64,000 bases of DNA from Pseudo-nitzschia pungens (Eukaryota > Bacillariophyta > Bacillariophyceae > Bacillariales > Bacillariaceae): the NCBI GenBank assembly GCA_037355855.1, contig CM074769.1:186001-250000 (forward strand), in the 5' to 3' direction. Of the stretch, positions 21,255 through 31,903 are shown in pieces. Numbering within the stretch: the first letter of the stretch is position 1; each line of letters opens with the position of its first letter. Below the pieces are notes generated by a model. It searched no databases, was not told the origin of the DNA, and saw nothing but the letters and a program-made list of their open reading frames with translations. Made by a program: the position numbers and the translations under genes.

Positions 21255-23246
21255 AATGTCAACTAGGATGGTCACTTAAGTTGTGATTCTTGGCTGTCTA
21301 GCAAAACCAGCACTAAGAAAGGCGCGAATTGAATTCTAGAAAACCATGGACAACATTGGATGGTGTACGGATCGAACAAATTGGTTGCAGTTTTCTCTAC
21401 ATCAGAATACCACATGCGTCCGTTTCAATAACTCAGGAAATTACTGTACACGTAGATCTTTTCTGGTTTCGTCGAAACCATTAACGTATGTCTCTACCCC
21501 AAATCTGTTGCACAGCGGATGTCATCCGGATCGTCGCTATCATCGTCGTCGTCATCATCGTCGTCATCACCATCGCCTCATTCTTCAAGATAAAGTTCGG
21601 ATAGAATTGGTGCGAAATCGTTGTACCTCCGCCAGTTGAAGGTAAGAATTAGCCAAACTTTAAGGACAACGCAATGACGCCCACTAGCACACTCGAATGC
21701 TGTTGGATGGTTGTACCATACGATTTGTCGTACTCGTGGCCCGGTGACTGGGAGTTGAATGGTGGTAAGAGATTTCATTTTTTTTCGATTTGGTCCAAAG
21801 GGAGCCAATGTTTTTAATTTGTACATACAGCAAGTTTTCAGGTCCTTGAGACGAAGAATGAGAATCGTGTACCGAAAATTAGGTGTTCTCAACAAATGAT
21901 GCGAATCAATTTTTTTTGTAATCGGTACCGAAACGTACCCGGTTTAGTATCCTCGTTTCCCAAAAAGTTTCGCATTTCTTCTCCGCAAATGGAGAAGGTA
22001 GTGGATGCAATTGGAGGCTTTTCAGCCTGGGATAGATATTCTAAGTCCACCAGAAGGACGATGTCGTTCTCGTCATGGATGCTGTTGCTGCGGGTTGTTG
22101 ATGCGCTCCCGACGGTGCGTGAATCGTTCTGAATTTTCACCTGTATCACCTGATGCACGAGTCAAGGAAATGAACATGCCTCATTTCTGATTATGGGGAG
22201 CGCAGCAACGATGTTTGCGATTCCATACTTATCTCCGATTCGACAGTACAATATCCTCCAAAACTCTTGGTTGTGGTACAGGGATTTGCTTGTCTGCCCC
22301 AGCCGCAGGAGATCTCTCACATCGATGTAGTGGCTCGATGAAAGGACTTGTGCAAGAGCATAATCAAATTTATGTTGCGAAAATGAGAATCGGTGATGGA
22401 GCGGCTGTCTTGCTTCAGGCTACTATCAGTTGTCAGTTCAGAAAATTATGCCGATTTTCTTCCTCTAGTGGACAAGTAAGATACCTGTAGTTGTTAAACC
22501 TTACTCGTACTTAGAGATCGTAATTTTTAATGGAAAAAAACATGCGTTCTCTCAAGGGAGTTTCGTCGGCATCCAGACCTACATCCATCGTACATTGTAA
22601 TGGCCCCTGGTACGTACATTGGTCTTGTTCTTGCTCGTACGCTGGTACCCAGATGTGTACCGTATGAGAGTATGATTAGTATGTTATCAACGACGTCAAA
22701 ACGTAATGTCCGACGAAGAGTTCTCTAATCTTACTGTACCGTACGTACCGGTATGAATTCATCCAGTTAATCGTAGGCCTTTTTGTTCTTGCCTATGCCG
22801 GGGTCATCGCAGTTCTATTTCTTATACTCCGTCACCATCGCATTTTTTACGGTACTAGTAATCTTGTCTACTATTGCTCTCCACCACCTACCATCGCAGC
22901 TAAAGAAATAAGGAACGAGACATTGTAGGCGGGACCGGGGAACATTTCCAATTTCCCAAAGTGGATCAGACCGTTGAAACGACAAGCTACTCACAAAAAT
23001 GCGCGTAATCGGGCATCCGAGCACATTGTCTCGGATTTTTGGATCCTCCGACACCTCGTTTTTCGGATTATTCAGCAAGTCGAACAGTCGATGCGATCAT
23101 ACCGGTGCCAAGGTGACTTTGCTTGTACAACTGCGAGCACTTCTTTTGCACGCTTCCCAAGCGGTGATCGCAACTTCCGTCACGAATCACTCTTCGAATA
23201 GAGTTCCGAACGCACACTTCCTTTGTTATATGTTTTGCCGAGGTGA
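21255..23246. other. Intergenic region
   Basis: Nearly 2 kb with no supported gene. Contains CGTCAT repeats (21540-21575), scattered GTAAGATAC/CCTTACTCGTAC words near 22476-22512 and 22735-22755, and an ACGTCA word at 22693-22698 upstream of the next gene. Confidence 0.5.
22693..22698. promoter_or_regulatory. ACGTCA (CRE/bZIP-type) word upstream of family gene 1
   Basis: ACGTCA about 550 bp before the ATG at 23247. Words of this type are CO2/cAMP-responsive elements in diatom promoters. Weak on its own; reported because the other two family members also have one. Confidence 0.2.
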
Positions 23247-24317
23247 ATGAAAATGGCAGTCAATAGCGATGTCTCGCAACCCGAGAGGCTCGGTGGAATA
23301 GAAACCCCCGAATGCGAGAGGAGGACAAAATCCACAAGAAAGCGCAAGAGCGACGACTTTGGTGGCGATAATGCAGGTGCATTCCCCAGCTGCCCCGATT
23401 TCACATCCGGTGTCCGAAGCGAGAAGCTGACTGTTGTGAACTCCCAGGACGCATTCTTTGACAAGCACAGTCCTCGCAGGCTCAGCTCTTCGCCGATTGC
23501 TTTCGACGGAAGCCCGTCTAAGAGCAACGATCGTATACTCAAGCCCTCAAAGTCGTTCTTTGATGACGACGAACGAGTTCCGTTCGCGGTGAACAACACG
23601 GGTGGTTCGCCACAAACCACTCCGAGACCCTTTCGTCCGGAGATTCGCAGGTTGCCGTCATCGACACAAACGCCGACACCATCCCACTATTATTGCACGG
23701 GCGTCGGCTCTACACCAACACCATCTCACTACTACTGCACGGGGGTTGGCTCTACCCCGACGCCATCTCACTACTATTGCACGGGTGCTGGATCTACCCC
23801 GACGCCATCTCACTATTGCACGGGCGCTGGCTCTCCACTGAGTGTGGTGGATGAATTGTTCACCGGGTTCTACGGTTGCATGCCCCAGTGGGAATGCGCA
23901 CTGCCCTGGAGAGGCGATAGCGAAGACAGCAACGACAATGATGATGGTGACGCCGGTGACACCAAGAACGAGGAAGACGACGAAGACAACGACGTTGTCC
24001 ACCGCAGCGTGCCGCACCGGGATGCGGAATCCGTGCGGGAGCACTTGTCGGTCCCGAAACACCTGGGAAGGGAATACGCCTCCCAATCAGCAACGGAAGA
24101 AAGTCGACGAGAACGAAACACCGCGAGTTTCGGTCGTGCGATTCGCAGGACGCCGTCCTCCCGATTGACCACTCTCGAGAGCGATTCAAGACAAAGGATG
24201 CCAGGGTCCAAAATGTTCCGTCGCACGGAGATCAACAGGGTCACCGAAATTCACTGGGACGAAAAAGTATTGGATACTTCCACACTGGAACTGATGGCCA
24301 AATTGTCTGTAAACTAA
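23247..24317 (+). CDS. RCxAW/HWDE family protein 1, with tandem repeats (unrecognised family)
   Basis: Intronless, 356 aa. The N-terminal half is Ser/Lys/Asp-rich (TKSTRKRKSDDF). Residues 142-195 hold four tandem copies of a 13-14-residue unit (S-T-P-T-P-S-H-Y-Y-C-T-G-[VA]-G). Residues 211-225 read CMPQWECALPWRGDS, where Cys-Ala-Leu-Pro-Trp resembles the R-C-x-A-W motif of the two downstream genes, followed by an acidic tract (about 226-250). The C-terminus has EINRVTEIHWDEKVLD with HWDE at 336-339, matching the endings of the two neighbours. No signal peptide, membrane segment or known domain. First of three same-strand genes within 5 kb that share these motifs. Confidence 0.7.
   Translation: MKMAVNSDVSQPERLGGIETPECERRTKSTRKRKSDDFGGDNAGAFPSCPDFTSGVRSEKLTVVNSQDAFFDKHSPRRLSSSPIAFDGSPSKSNDRILKPSKSFFDDDERVPFAVNNTGGSPQTTPRPFRPEIRRLPSSTQTPTPSHYYCTGVGSTPTPSHYYCTGVGSTPTPSHYYCTGAGSTPTPSHYCTGAGSPLSVVDELFTGFYGCMPQWECALPWRGDSEDSNDNDDGDAGDTKNEEDDEDNDVVHRSVPHRDAESVREHLSVPKHLGREYASQSATEESRRERNTASFGRAIRRTPSSRLTTLESDSRQRMPGSKMFRRTEINRVTEIHWDEKVLDTSTLELMAKLSVN
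23676..23836 (+). repeat. Tandem 42-bp coding repeat
   Basis: Four in-frame copies (three of 42 bp, one of 39 bp) coding for TPTPSHYYCTG-type units inside the gene at 23247. The copies are nearly identical, so copy number is probably variable. Confidence 0.85.
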
Positions 24318-26328
24318 CATATAGGAATTACACTGCTGGTCGCTGGAGTATGCCAGCTGCAGAATTGAATTCTGTAATCAACGACATCCTACAACTACAA
24401 AGCAACAATTTTCTCTAAACGAGTCTTACCGAAGTTTTCGGTTTGACTAGAGTTTGGAATTGCTTTCAGACGCCGTTATCGTTCTTTATCTGCTATGGAA
24501 TGAACATGAGTCTTGCTTGTGAAACATGGACGACTACTACTAATACTACTACTAGTAGTACTACAATAATAAGCACTTCTGGTGGCATCGGTAGTAGTAG
24601 TACTAGTATCTAATTTCATTTTCTTGTTTCCAATAAATTGTATGTGCACGACGAGGCACCAGCCATTGATGACTTGTTCTTCTTCGATTGATAGTACTAG
24701 TAGTAATAGTAGCTACTAGTACTAGTACTACTGCTTGTTTGAAACAGCGCTTTGTATCCGTCGTCAAATAAAGAATAAAAACATGGGTTTGATTAGTTTT
24801 GATGGTAATACATGGTTGCCCTACTAGTATATGGTCTCTCCTTAAAACCAACGGCTTCACATGGTGGCAATGCGAATGGCTATGCTGCTGGCGATGCGAA
24901 ATCTAACACTCTCCTCGTATTGGTGGCGGTAATGGTAGTAGTAGTAGTAGCAGCATCATGCTCCTTGCACCACCAAAAGGAGTATTGAGTAGAACTACTA
25001 GTACTACTAGTACTAGCAGTACTAGCAAAAGTACTAGTAGTACTAGTAGTAGTACTAGTACTAGTGCTAATTAGTAGTCTGACATTGTGGTGTAGTGGTC
25101 CTGCTCAAAATTTTGTGAGTAGGAGTAAGATTTACCAATACTAGAGGAGATGGTATAGAGGAACCAAAGAAAACACTGATGATATTACTAGTAGTACAAC
25201 TAGTAGTACTACTTGTACTAGTTGACAGTCTAGGTGAGCACCAGCAGTCTTGTCTTGACGGCTGTGATGTACGAGATGGATTTCTGCGTTATGGTGACTT
25301 TCAGCCAGAGCTCAGACTGCAATAAAGTAATATTGATTTTTTGGTCCTCTTCCCAGAAAGCTGCTGTTTCAGCAAGCAACCAATACTACTAGTAGTACTA
25401 GTAATGCTAGAAACAAAACAGTCTCCTTCTTTCTTCTTGTTGCAATCCTCTTGGAGTAGTAGTACTACTACTAGTAGTACTAGGAGTACTAGTACTAGTA
25501 CTATCCTATGGATTGTTGAAAGCATAGGCCAACAGATGCTCTTAGTGTTACCGCAACTCACTTCACTCCACTCACTCCACACACTTCAAACCAATCATTG
25601 AGGTAAGGTAGGGAAATGTTTGCTGTGTTACATTGTATCAGACAACAGGTCTTGTTGTGATGACACGATTACCGTGTTGGACATCAACAAAAATGTGAGC
25701 TTACGGCTTTCAACAAAACCTATTCATACCGTAGAATTGTCTTCAAACTCGATACTCCTATTCTGCTATGTGCCGGTAACTTTCCGGCTTGCAGTCGCAT
25801 GCCGAAACGTCAACGATTGAAATTTCCGTTACCGTCGCGACAGCAGACGTGTTAGTCCGAAATCCCCATAGTACCAAAACCGTTCGAAGACTCGAATGCC
25901 GTTAGATATTACGTTTTTTGGTGTGACGTTTTTTTGTCGTTAAAAACACATGACGTCTGGAGCAGTTAGGAAGAAAAAATTCCCAGTCTTTTGAAATGAC
26001 TAGAAACGTTAACAAGCAGTTATCTATCGTATTTGAGAAACGAAAATAATCCGTTGCGATAAACCGCATGATTTCGCGCGTGGCATTCATCCTGCCTTCC
26101 GTTTTACCAAATATTTCAGCAGTCGGCGGGAATATTTTAAGACCTGTTTTCAAATCAGGACGTACCATGGATGATAAGGTAATTTATTTGTAGTCTCTCT
26201 TTGTGACAAATCTTGATCCGAGCTACCAACATAAATGTTTGAAGCACAAAATCTTCATCTGTCTAACCGCTAGCTCCTAAACCTACCAATTTGTAATTCA
26301 TAACATTCGAAAAGAGCAGTGAACGAAG
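24318..26328. repeat. Intergenic region rich in ACTAGTA strings
   Basis: No gene. Dense runs of TACTAGTAGTACTAGTA-type sequence at about 24530-24760, 24940-25075, 25185-25230, 25385-25410 and 25455-25505. Because TACTAGTA is self-complementary, these stretches can fold extensively. Two TGACGT words lie at 25924-25929 and 25951-25956, ahead of the next gene. Confidence 0.6.
25924..25956. promoter_or_regulatory. Two TGACGT (CRE/bZIP-type) words upstream of family gene 2
   Basis: TGACGT at 25924-25929 and 25951-25956, about 375-405 bp before the ATG at 26329. Same word class as upstream of the other two family genes. Suggestive only. Confidence 0.25.
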
Positions 26329-27054
26329 ATGATTCTCCTTCGATCGCTACCTGAGTTTTCCACCATGTGCATCGGGGCCGTCGACTTTCTTGGGGATGCG
26401 ATGAATTGCAAAGGATCCGTATTCAGCAAAATTGTCTGCAATGAATCTTCTTGGAGTGATGGGAGGGACGAGGAAGTCGCTGTGTCGAAATCTTCTGGTC
26501 AGAGAGCTAACGATGAAGACTTATCGTGTAGATATGGTGACCTCTTGGAAACTCAGTCCCTATCTAGCTCAGTTCACCATTTGCTCGATTCGTCGCAGAG
26601 ACGTCGTAGGCCATTGCCAACCAACTCAGTTGAGTTTAGCGGGGATATTTTTCGGTCGAAGAGAGCGACATGCGATGATTCCAATGAGTGCCCTGGATTC
26701 GGTCAGTTGAATCGATGTACAGCATGGGTCCAAGATGATTTCTCATTTGATGAAAGTGAATACCCTGCTGAAGAGCCGGAGAAACGGTGTGACACAAGAA
26801 TATATTGGGAAGATCGCATTGCCGAGGCCGACTCTCTTAAAACCAAAAGTGGATGTGACATCTTTCGACGAAGCAACTCCCTCGGTGATATCAAAAGCAA
26901 TTGCGCTAGTGCACTTAAACTGGAGAGATGTACAGCATGGAGCCTTGATGACTCATCTATGGTTGTAAAGAATGTAAGAAGGGAGTCACCCGAAATGAGC
27001 GCTGAGGCGAAAGAGGTTCATTGGGACGAACTTGTCAAGGGTTCTATACATTAA
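26329..27054 (+). CDS. RCxAW/HWDE family protein 2, internally duplicated (unrecognised family)
   Basis: Intronless, 241 aa, ATG at 26329. It has two copies of a module of about 70-75 residues. Copy 1: GDIFRSKR (105-112), LNRCTAWVQDD (127-137), RIYWEDRI (157-164). Copy 2: CDIFRRSN (176-183), LERCTAWSLDD (198-208), EVHWDELV (229-236), which ends the protein. The two tryptophans of each module are 27 and 28 residues apart. The N-terminal 100 residues are Ser/Asp/Arg-rich without a domain. Neighbour genes at 23247 and 27790 share the motifs. No localisation signal is convincing; MILLRSLPEF could be weakly hydrophobic. Function unknown. Confidence 0.7.
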   Translation: MILLRSLPEFSTMCIGAVDFLGDAMNCKGSVFSKIVCNESSWSDGRDEEVAVSKSSGQRANDEDLSCRYGDLLETQSLSSSVHHLLDSSQRRRRPLPTNSVEFSGDIFRSKRATCDDSNECPGFGQLNRCTAWVQDDFSFDESEYPAEEPEKRCDTRIYWEDRIAEADSLKTKSGCDIFRRSNSLGDIKSNCASALKLERCTAWSLDDSSMVVKNVRRESPEMSAEAKEVHWDELVKGSIH

Positions 27055-27789
27055 ATTTCAAATCGATTGAAGATTCATGCAATTATTTGCATTTGGGAAA
27101 AGGATCGGAGGTCGACGCAACGCATTTGAGTTTGAATCACTGCGTTTTTGTTGTCATAATACCTCTCGATTGCACTGCTTCACTTTGTATTCAAATGTGT
27201 AATATCTGTAAACTTAGAAGATAGATTTTTAAACCGATTTTACAACTTTTTTTACTGTGGGATCTAGTGAGATTATTATTATTATGATGTTTTCGTATTT
27301 CCAGGTCTTTTTTGGTCCCACTTAATGGACAAGAGCTGGAAGATGTATTCGTATTTTTGTGCAGCATGCTCCAACTGCACGGAGGTACCGCGGACAATTA
27401 ATTATTTTCTGCGAATGACAAGGATGCCTAAGTGTGGCCTAAGTATTTAGTGAAGAAATGAGCAAAAAATGAAGATCTCACCTCGCTCGCGAAAGCGCGC
27501 TCAAAGCACCCTTGTATCCCAACCTGTACAATTGTACTCACAGGAATGGCATGCGTTGACCTTTTTTTCGGAACGAAGTTCGCAATTTTGCTAAACCGTG
27601 ACACGTGACGAAGTCAAAGTGAGCAAGTAGAACCGTTGGCTTCAACGAAATGCCAACCTGTGACAATCGCTGGGAAGTCTTCCACGACCGACCTCAACGT
27701 GTCATGCATTGTGACATGACGTTTTTCAACCATCCGTGTCGTCGCACATAAAGCAGAACGGACGATTGACAACAAACACAATTGCCACC
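27055..27789. other. Intergenic region between family genes 2 and 3
   Basis: No gene. Near its end lie CACGTGACG (27602-27610) and an imperfect TGTCATG...CATGACGT arrangement (27700-27722), just upstream of gene 3. Confidence 0.45.
27717..27722. promoter_or_regulatory. TGACGT word close to the start of family gene 3
   Basis: TGACGT 68 bp before the ATG at 27790, within a GTGACATGACGT context. Position is suitable for a proximal promoter element. Confidence 0.25.
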
Positions 27790-28245
27790 ATGAACGAGAT
27801 CTTGCAAACGCAAAGAGAGAGTACTCTCTACATGCCTTCGATGTATGACAGCGAAGATGATGATGAAGATTGTTTCATGACAGAGTCGAGAGACGAAAAC
27901 ACGTGCTCTGAGACCCAGCGAAGTGGTGCGAGACGACGGCATTCTCGGTATTCCTTAATGAGATGCCTTGCCTGGAGCCAGGGAGAAGATGAGAAAGAAG
28001 ATAATGGGTCGCAGGAAAGGGAGGGTGGAGAAGGAGACGAAGACGAAGAAATGTTTGTGATTCAAAATAATTCGGAAGGGTGCGTCAGCTTCAATTCGGC
28101 CTATTCAGCGCACGTTGACTCGATACAAATTGCTTCCAACAATGAAACCAGACCTGTTCATTGGGAGCAACGAGTCGCGAGTGACAAGAAACTTGATTCT
28201 TTGCTCTCGGCGAAGCAAGAAGAAACATCTTTTTCAAAAAGATAG
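27790..28245 (+). CDS. RCxAW/HWDE family protein 3 (unrecognised family)
   Basis: 151 aa from the ATG at 27790, whose context is CCACCATGA; the frame is open a little upstream but without another ATG. Strongly acidic: EDDDEDC at 22-28 and EDEKEDN / EGDEDEE later. It carries LMRCLAWSQGED (56-67) and RPVHWEQRV (121-129), corresponding to the RCTAW and HWDE motifs of the preceding gene; the tryptophans are 63 residues apart because of the acidic insertion. A basic patch (GARRRHSRY, 47-55) precedes the first motif. Small, soluble, function unknown. Confidence 0.65.
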   Translation: MNEILQTQRESTLYMPSMYDSEDDDEDCFMTESRDENTCSETQRSGARRRHSRYSLMRCLAWSQGEDEKEDNGSQEREGGEGDEDEEMFVIQNNSEGCVSFNSAYSAHVDSIQIASNNETRPVHWEQRVASDKKLDSLLSAKQEETSFSKR

Positions 28246-30376
28246 TCTCTTCGTGACAGATTGATTTGGCGCGATACAATAAATGTACGGCGGAAGATAG
28301 TTGCAGTCTTCGAAAGAGTGTTCGGAGAATGGTTCTGTATCATTCCGGGTCGAGGTCATTCTATTTCTGTTGGGAAATGCAAATTACTCCCGGTATCCAC
28401 TGGTATGCTCTGCTATTATTGGAATGCCTTTTAAATATCTCCTTCGGAGACAACGAAACACGTTTCAGCTATATCTCTTTTCTTCTTCACTGGGGAGGAA
28501 GCTTAAAAGTTTGTGGTAAAAGTAATTTATGTGGAAAAACACAAAACGTGTAATCAATGATACGAAGTTGATCATCTCAAAATACCAATACCGTATGTAG
28601 GTCATCTGAGTTATCGCATGGAAACTACACCAAGCATAGTTTTGTGTTGGAGTAAAAACGAGGGACTTTCGGAGAGCAATCCTCGCTTTTTCAACGTACA
28701 GAAAGGTTGATTTCCAGCGACGTCGACATACACAAGTTCCAGACGGTCAAGTAAGTTACTGCTGCTGGTCTAAACTACTATTTTGACCTAGTACTAGTTG
28801 TAGTAACAGTTCTTGCTCTTTCTGTGAATCCCGTTCTAAATACATCTGTCGTAATTTTTGGAAGAAAACAAGAAAAAATGCTTCACCCAATACCGGTATG
28901 TTTTCCCGTTGCGACAGCAGCCGGTGGCGATTGTTTCATGGGTGTAAAACAAACGATTCTTACGTGTACTGGTGTATTCGAAGGATATTTCCCCCAAGAT
29001 TGGAGGGGGAATGGCATAAATAACAACAATGGGCGGGTTGTTTCCGCCCGTCAGGAGTTGGTGTTGAACTGCTTAAGGCCATTACTAGTAGACTGTCATA
29101 GTACTAGTAGCATCACCAGCACCAGCAACAGAAACAAAACAATGACATGATGACACCAGTTTCCACCCTTTTTTCGTTCACCTGCCACAAGTAGTAGTAG
29201 CAACGTTGTTGCTGGGTCTCCTTGAGTTATTGAAAAAATTTGGGTGCATCGGAGGAATGCTGCTGTGGTGTCTCACAATTGTATACATAATCGCAATGAG
29301 ATTTCACCACAGCAGCACCGTCTTGCTTGGAATGTCATGTTTACTAGTACTACTAGTAGTACTTCAAATAATAGTAATATGATTGTCGTTTTGACTCAAT
29401 TTCTTAGTATTGACAGCAGCAGCAGCAGCAGCAATCTTACTAACAATACTAGTACTACTATGATCGATTGAGAGACGGCGGTTACTAGTAGTACTAGTAG
29501 TAGTATCTTCATTTTGTAGTATCAACAAAATAGTAATTTATCATTTTCTAAAAGAATTAAAGTATCAAAACCCTTGAACTATAGTAGTGTCAATGATCTT
29601 GATGCTGGTAGTAGTACTAGTACTACTAGTAGTAGTAGTAGTAGTAGTAATCGCACAAATGGTGGTGGCGAGGACCCTGAAACAGAATAGACAGGTACAA
29701 GTAGTAGTACTACTACTACTACTAGTACCTTTGCCAGCAATTGGTAAGTGGTATCTTAAATATCCGTGGAATGTGGCTGGATCATGATTAGGATGGGACT
29801 CCTCTTCTTGAACACTTTCTAGAAAATAGTGTTAGCTACCAACAACAACACCATTGCTGGTGGTGGTGGCTGGTGGTGGTCCTCCTCCTCCTCGTGATCA
29901 TTTCTGGAATTTCCGCATTCAGCAGCTAGAACCTCCCATGGGTGTGACAACAAGAAGATAAAGAAATACTACGTAAGTAGTAGTAATAATCAAGCTGCAC
30001 AAAAATCCTTGAACAGTTTCAGTTCTTGTTGTTGTGATCTGCTTCTTTGGCATAAGCAAAAGCAGAAAGTCGTCTACAACAAGAAGTACTAGCTACTACG
30101 AGGAGTACGGTAAACCTTAGTACCAAAAGGGGCCAATCGCCAATGTTTTCTTCTTGACCACTCACCAACCACCACAATCCTTGCACCAAAATTAAAATTG
30201 AGATCCTCCCTCATTCCCGATCACTCGCCAACCCGGTGTGTCATCGCGTTGTCGCGCGTTGCTCACTCCGATCGAGAACCAATCGACGAGGAAAAAGAAT
30301 ACTCGTACTTGTACCATACAGTAAGATTAGCGGCATCACTGCTTCCGCCACTACGACTAACTTACTTCGCGTCGCA
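28246..30376. repeat. Repeat-rich intergenic region
   Basis: Over 2 kb without a supported gene. ACTAGTA-type strings (28785-28805, 29085-29110, 29340-29365, 29445-29510, 29605-29725), CAG run (29415-29435) and GGTGGTGGT run (29860-29885). GTAAGATTAG and TACTCGTACTTGTACC words occur close to the next gene (30300-30335). Confidence 0.55.
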
Positions 30377-31903
30377 ATGGTGGCGGTGACAACGGACGGC
30401 GCGGGAGACGCGAGAGCGCCAATGGTGTTCCGGATCCCGCCGGAACCCGACGCGGCGGTTCGAAGCGAGGTCGAGCGATCGACGCTGTCCCCGTCCCCGA
30501 ATTGCTGCTGCCAGATCGAGGTGCACCTCTTTGCGGATTCCGAGAGCGTCTTGTACAGCCTGGACAGCGACGGGAATCGAAAGACCGCGGGAGGGGACGA
30601 ATTCTACATTCGGTACGAAGAAGAGCGCGAGCGCGGGACCCGAGTCGGTGACGAGAAGGATGGCGCCGACGGAGAAAGCAACAGCGACAGCGACTCGCGC
30701 GGGGAGATCCTCACGCGGGCGGTGGCGTTGATTGCGGATCGGTGCGACGGAAGCTACGAATTGGACTTTTGCGCGACGCCGATGAATCCTCTCACAAATC
30801 CCCTCGCAAACAACGGCGGAGACGAGAGCGGCAGCGCGTTTGCAGCGCGAATCATCAAACGCACCCTGACGGTTTGCTTCGAGTACACCGACCGCATCGG
30901 ATCTCTGGCGCCGCCCTCCAAGCGGGACTGGTCGAGCGGGGGATACTCGCACAAGCGGTACGAGTTTGCTCTCCCCGATGCATTGCATTCGCACTCGCAC
31001 TCGCAAACGGACCGCCCGCTGCTCGTTCGAGAATTCGTTCCGCCCCGTCCCTGCGTCGACCTGGGGGGGTTCGACCAGGTCTTTGCCTTTGGGGATTCGA
31101 CGTTCTGCCAGCTCGTGAGGCAGCGACCGAACAAAAAGGGCAAGTACTACTTTCAACCGAATCTTCGCGTCCTGGGGGAAAAGGTGCGAATGGGGCTGAA
31201 CTCCGAAACCGTCGGGAAGCTCGTCGAACAAATGAGAGACGACGAGGTCGAGAAGGAGCTGGCGTGCAACAGCGACAGCGACAGCGACAGCGACAGCACC
31301 ACCAAAACCACCAAAACCCCAACCAACAACAAGAAGAAGAAGAAAGCCCTGATCGTTGGCAGCTGCCTGTGGGACATTCTGAGCGCGGACGATGAACTGC
31401 AGGGCCCGGGCTTCGAAGACCACGCGAGGGCCTGCCAGGACTACGTCCGCCTGCTGCGGGAGCGGTACCCGGGGGTCACGATCGTGTGGAAGTCGCCCAT
31501 GGCGGTCCACATCCACTGGGTGGACCTGCAGCGCGTCGTGGAACACGATCGTTCCACGGCGACGCTCTTCGGCCGAAACCGCATCAAGTACATGAGCGGC
31601 TCCCGCTCTCGGTACCTGTACGAGTTGCAAAAACGCACCATGGAAGAGCTCGGGGTGCCGGTGATGGATCTGTACGAGGCGACCTACCTGTCGGCGGATT
31701 GGTTGTATCCCTCCGATGGCCGGCACTACAAACCGGACCTGAACCGAACCATGCTGGGATGGTTCTATCCCAAGGACAACAACAACAACAACAACAACAG
31801 CAACAACAACAGCAACAACAATAACAATAACAACACGGCGGACGAAAATGAAACTACCAGAGACGGACAGAAACGGGTCTACTATCAGCACGTTGTTTTC
31901 TGA
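30377..31903 (+). CDS. SGNH/PC-esterase-like protein
   Basis: Intronless, 508 aa from the ATG at 30377 (the longer frame has no earlier ATG). The N-terminal third is an acidic, Ser/Asp-interrupted beta-rich region. The catalytic-type motifs are VFAFGDSTFCQLV (GDS, putative nucleophile serine), ALIVGSCLWDILS and, near the C-terminus, YPSDGRHYKPDLN, which supplies the D-x-x-H pair. That order (GDS ... DxxH) is the PC-esterase/TBL-NXPE branch of SGNH hydrolases, which acylate or deacylate glycans. There are two low-complexity insertions: alternating Ser-Asp then Thr-Lys (about residues 300-320) and a poly-Asn tail (about 470-490). No signal peptide is evident at the chosen start, which is odd for this family. 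Confidence 0.75.
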   Translation: MVAVTTDGAGDARAPMVFRIPPEPDAAVRSEVERSTLSPSPNCCCQIEVHLFADSESVLYSLDSDGNRKTAGGDEFYIRYEEERERGTRVGDEKDGADGESNSDSDSRGEILTRAVALIADRCDGSYELDFCATPMNPLTNPLANNGGDESGSAFAARIIKRTLTVCFEYTDRIGSLAPPSKRDWSSGGYSHKRYEFALPDALHSHSHSQTDRPLLVREFVPPRPCVDLGGFDQVFAFGDSTFCQLVRQRPNKKGKYYFQPNLRVLGEKVRMGLNSETVGKLVEQMRDDEVEKELACNSDSDSDSDSTTKTTKTPTNNKKKKKALIVGSCLWDILSADDELQGPGFEDHARACQDYVRLLRERYPGVTIVWKSPMAVHIHWVDLQRVVEHDRSTATLFGRNRIKYMSGSRSRYLYELQKRTMEELGVPVMDLYEATYLSADWLYPSDGRHYKPDLNRTMLGWFYPKDNNNNNNNSNNNSNNNNNNNTADENETTRDGQKRVYYQHVVF

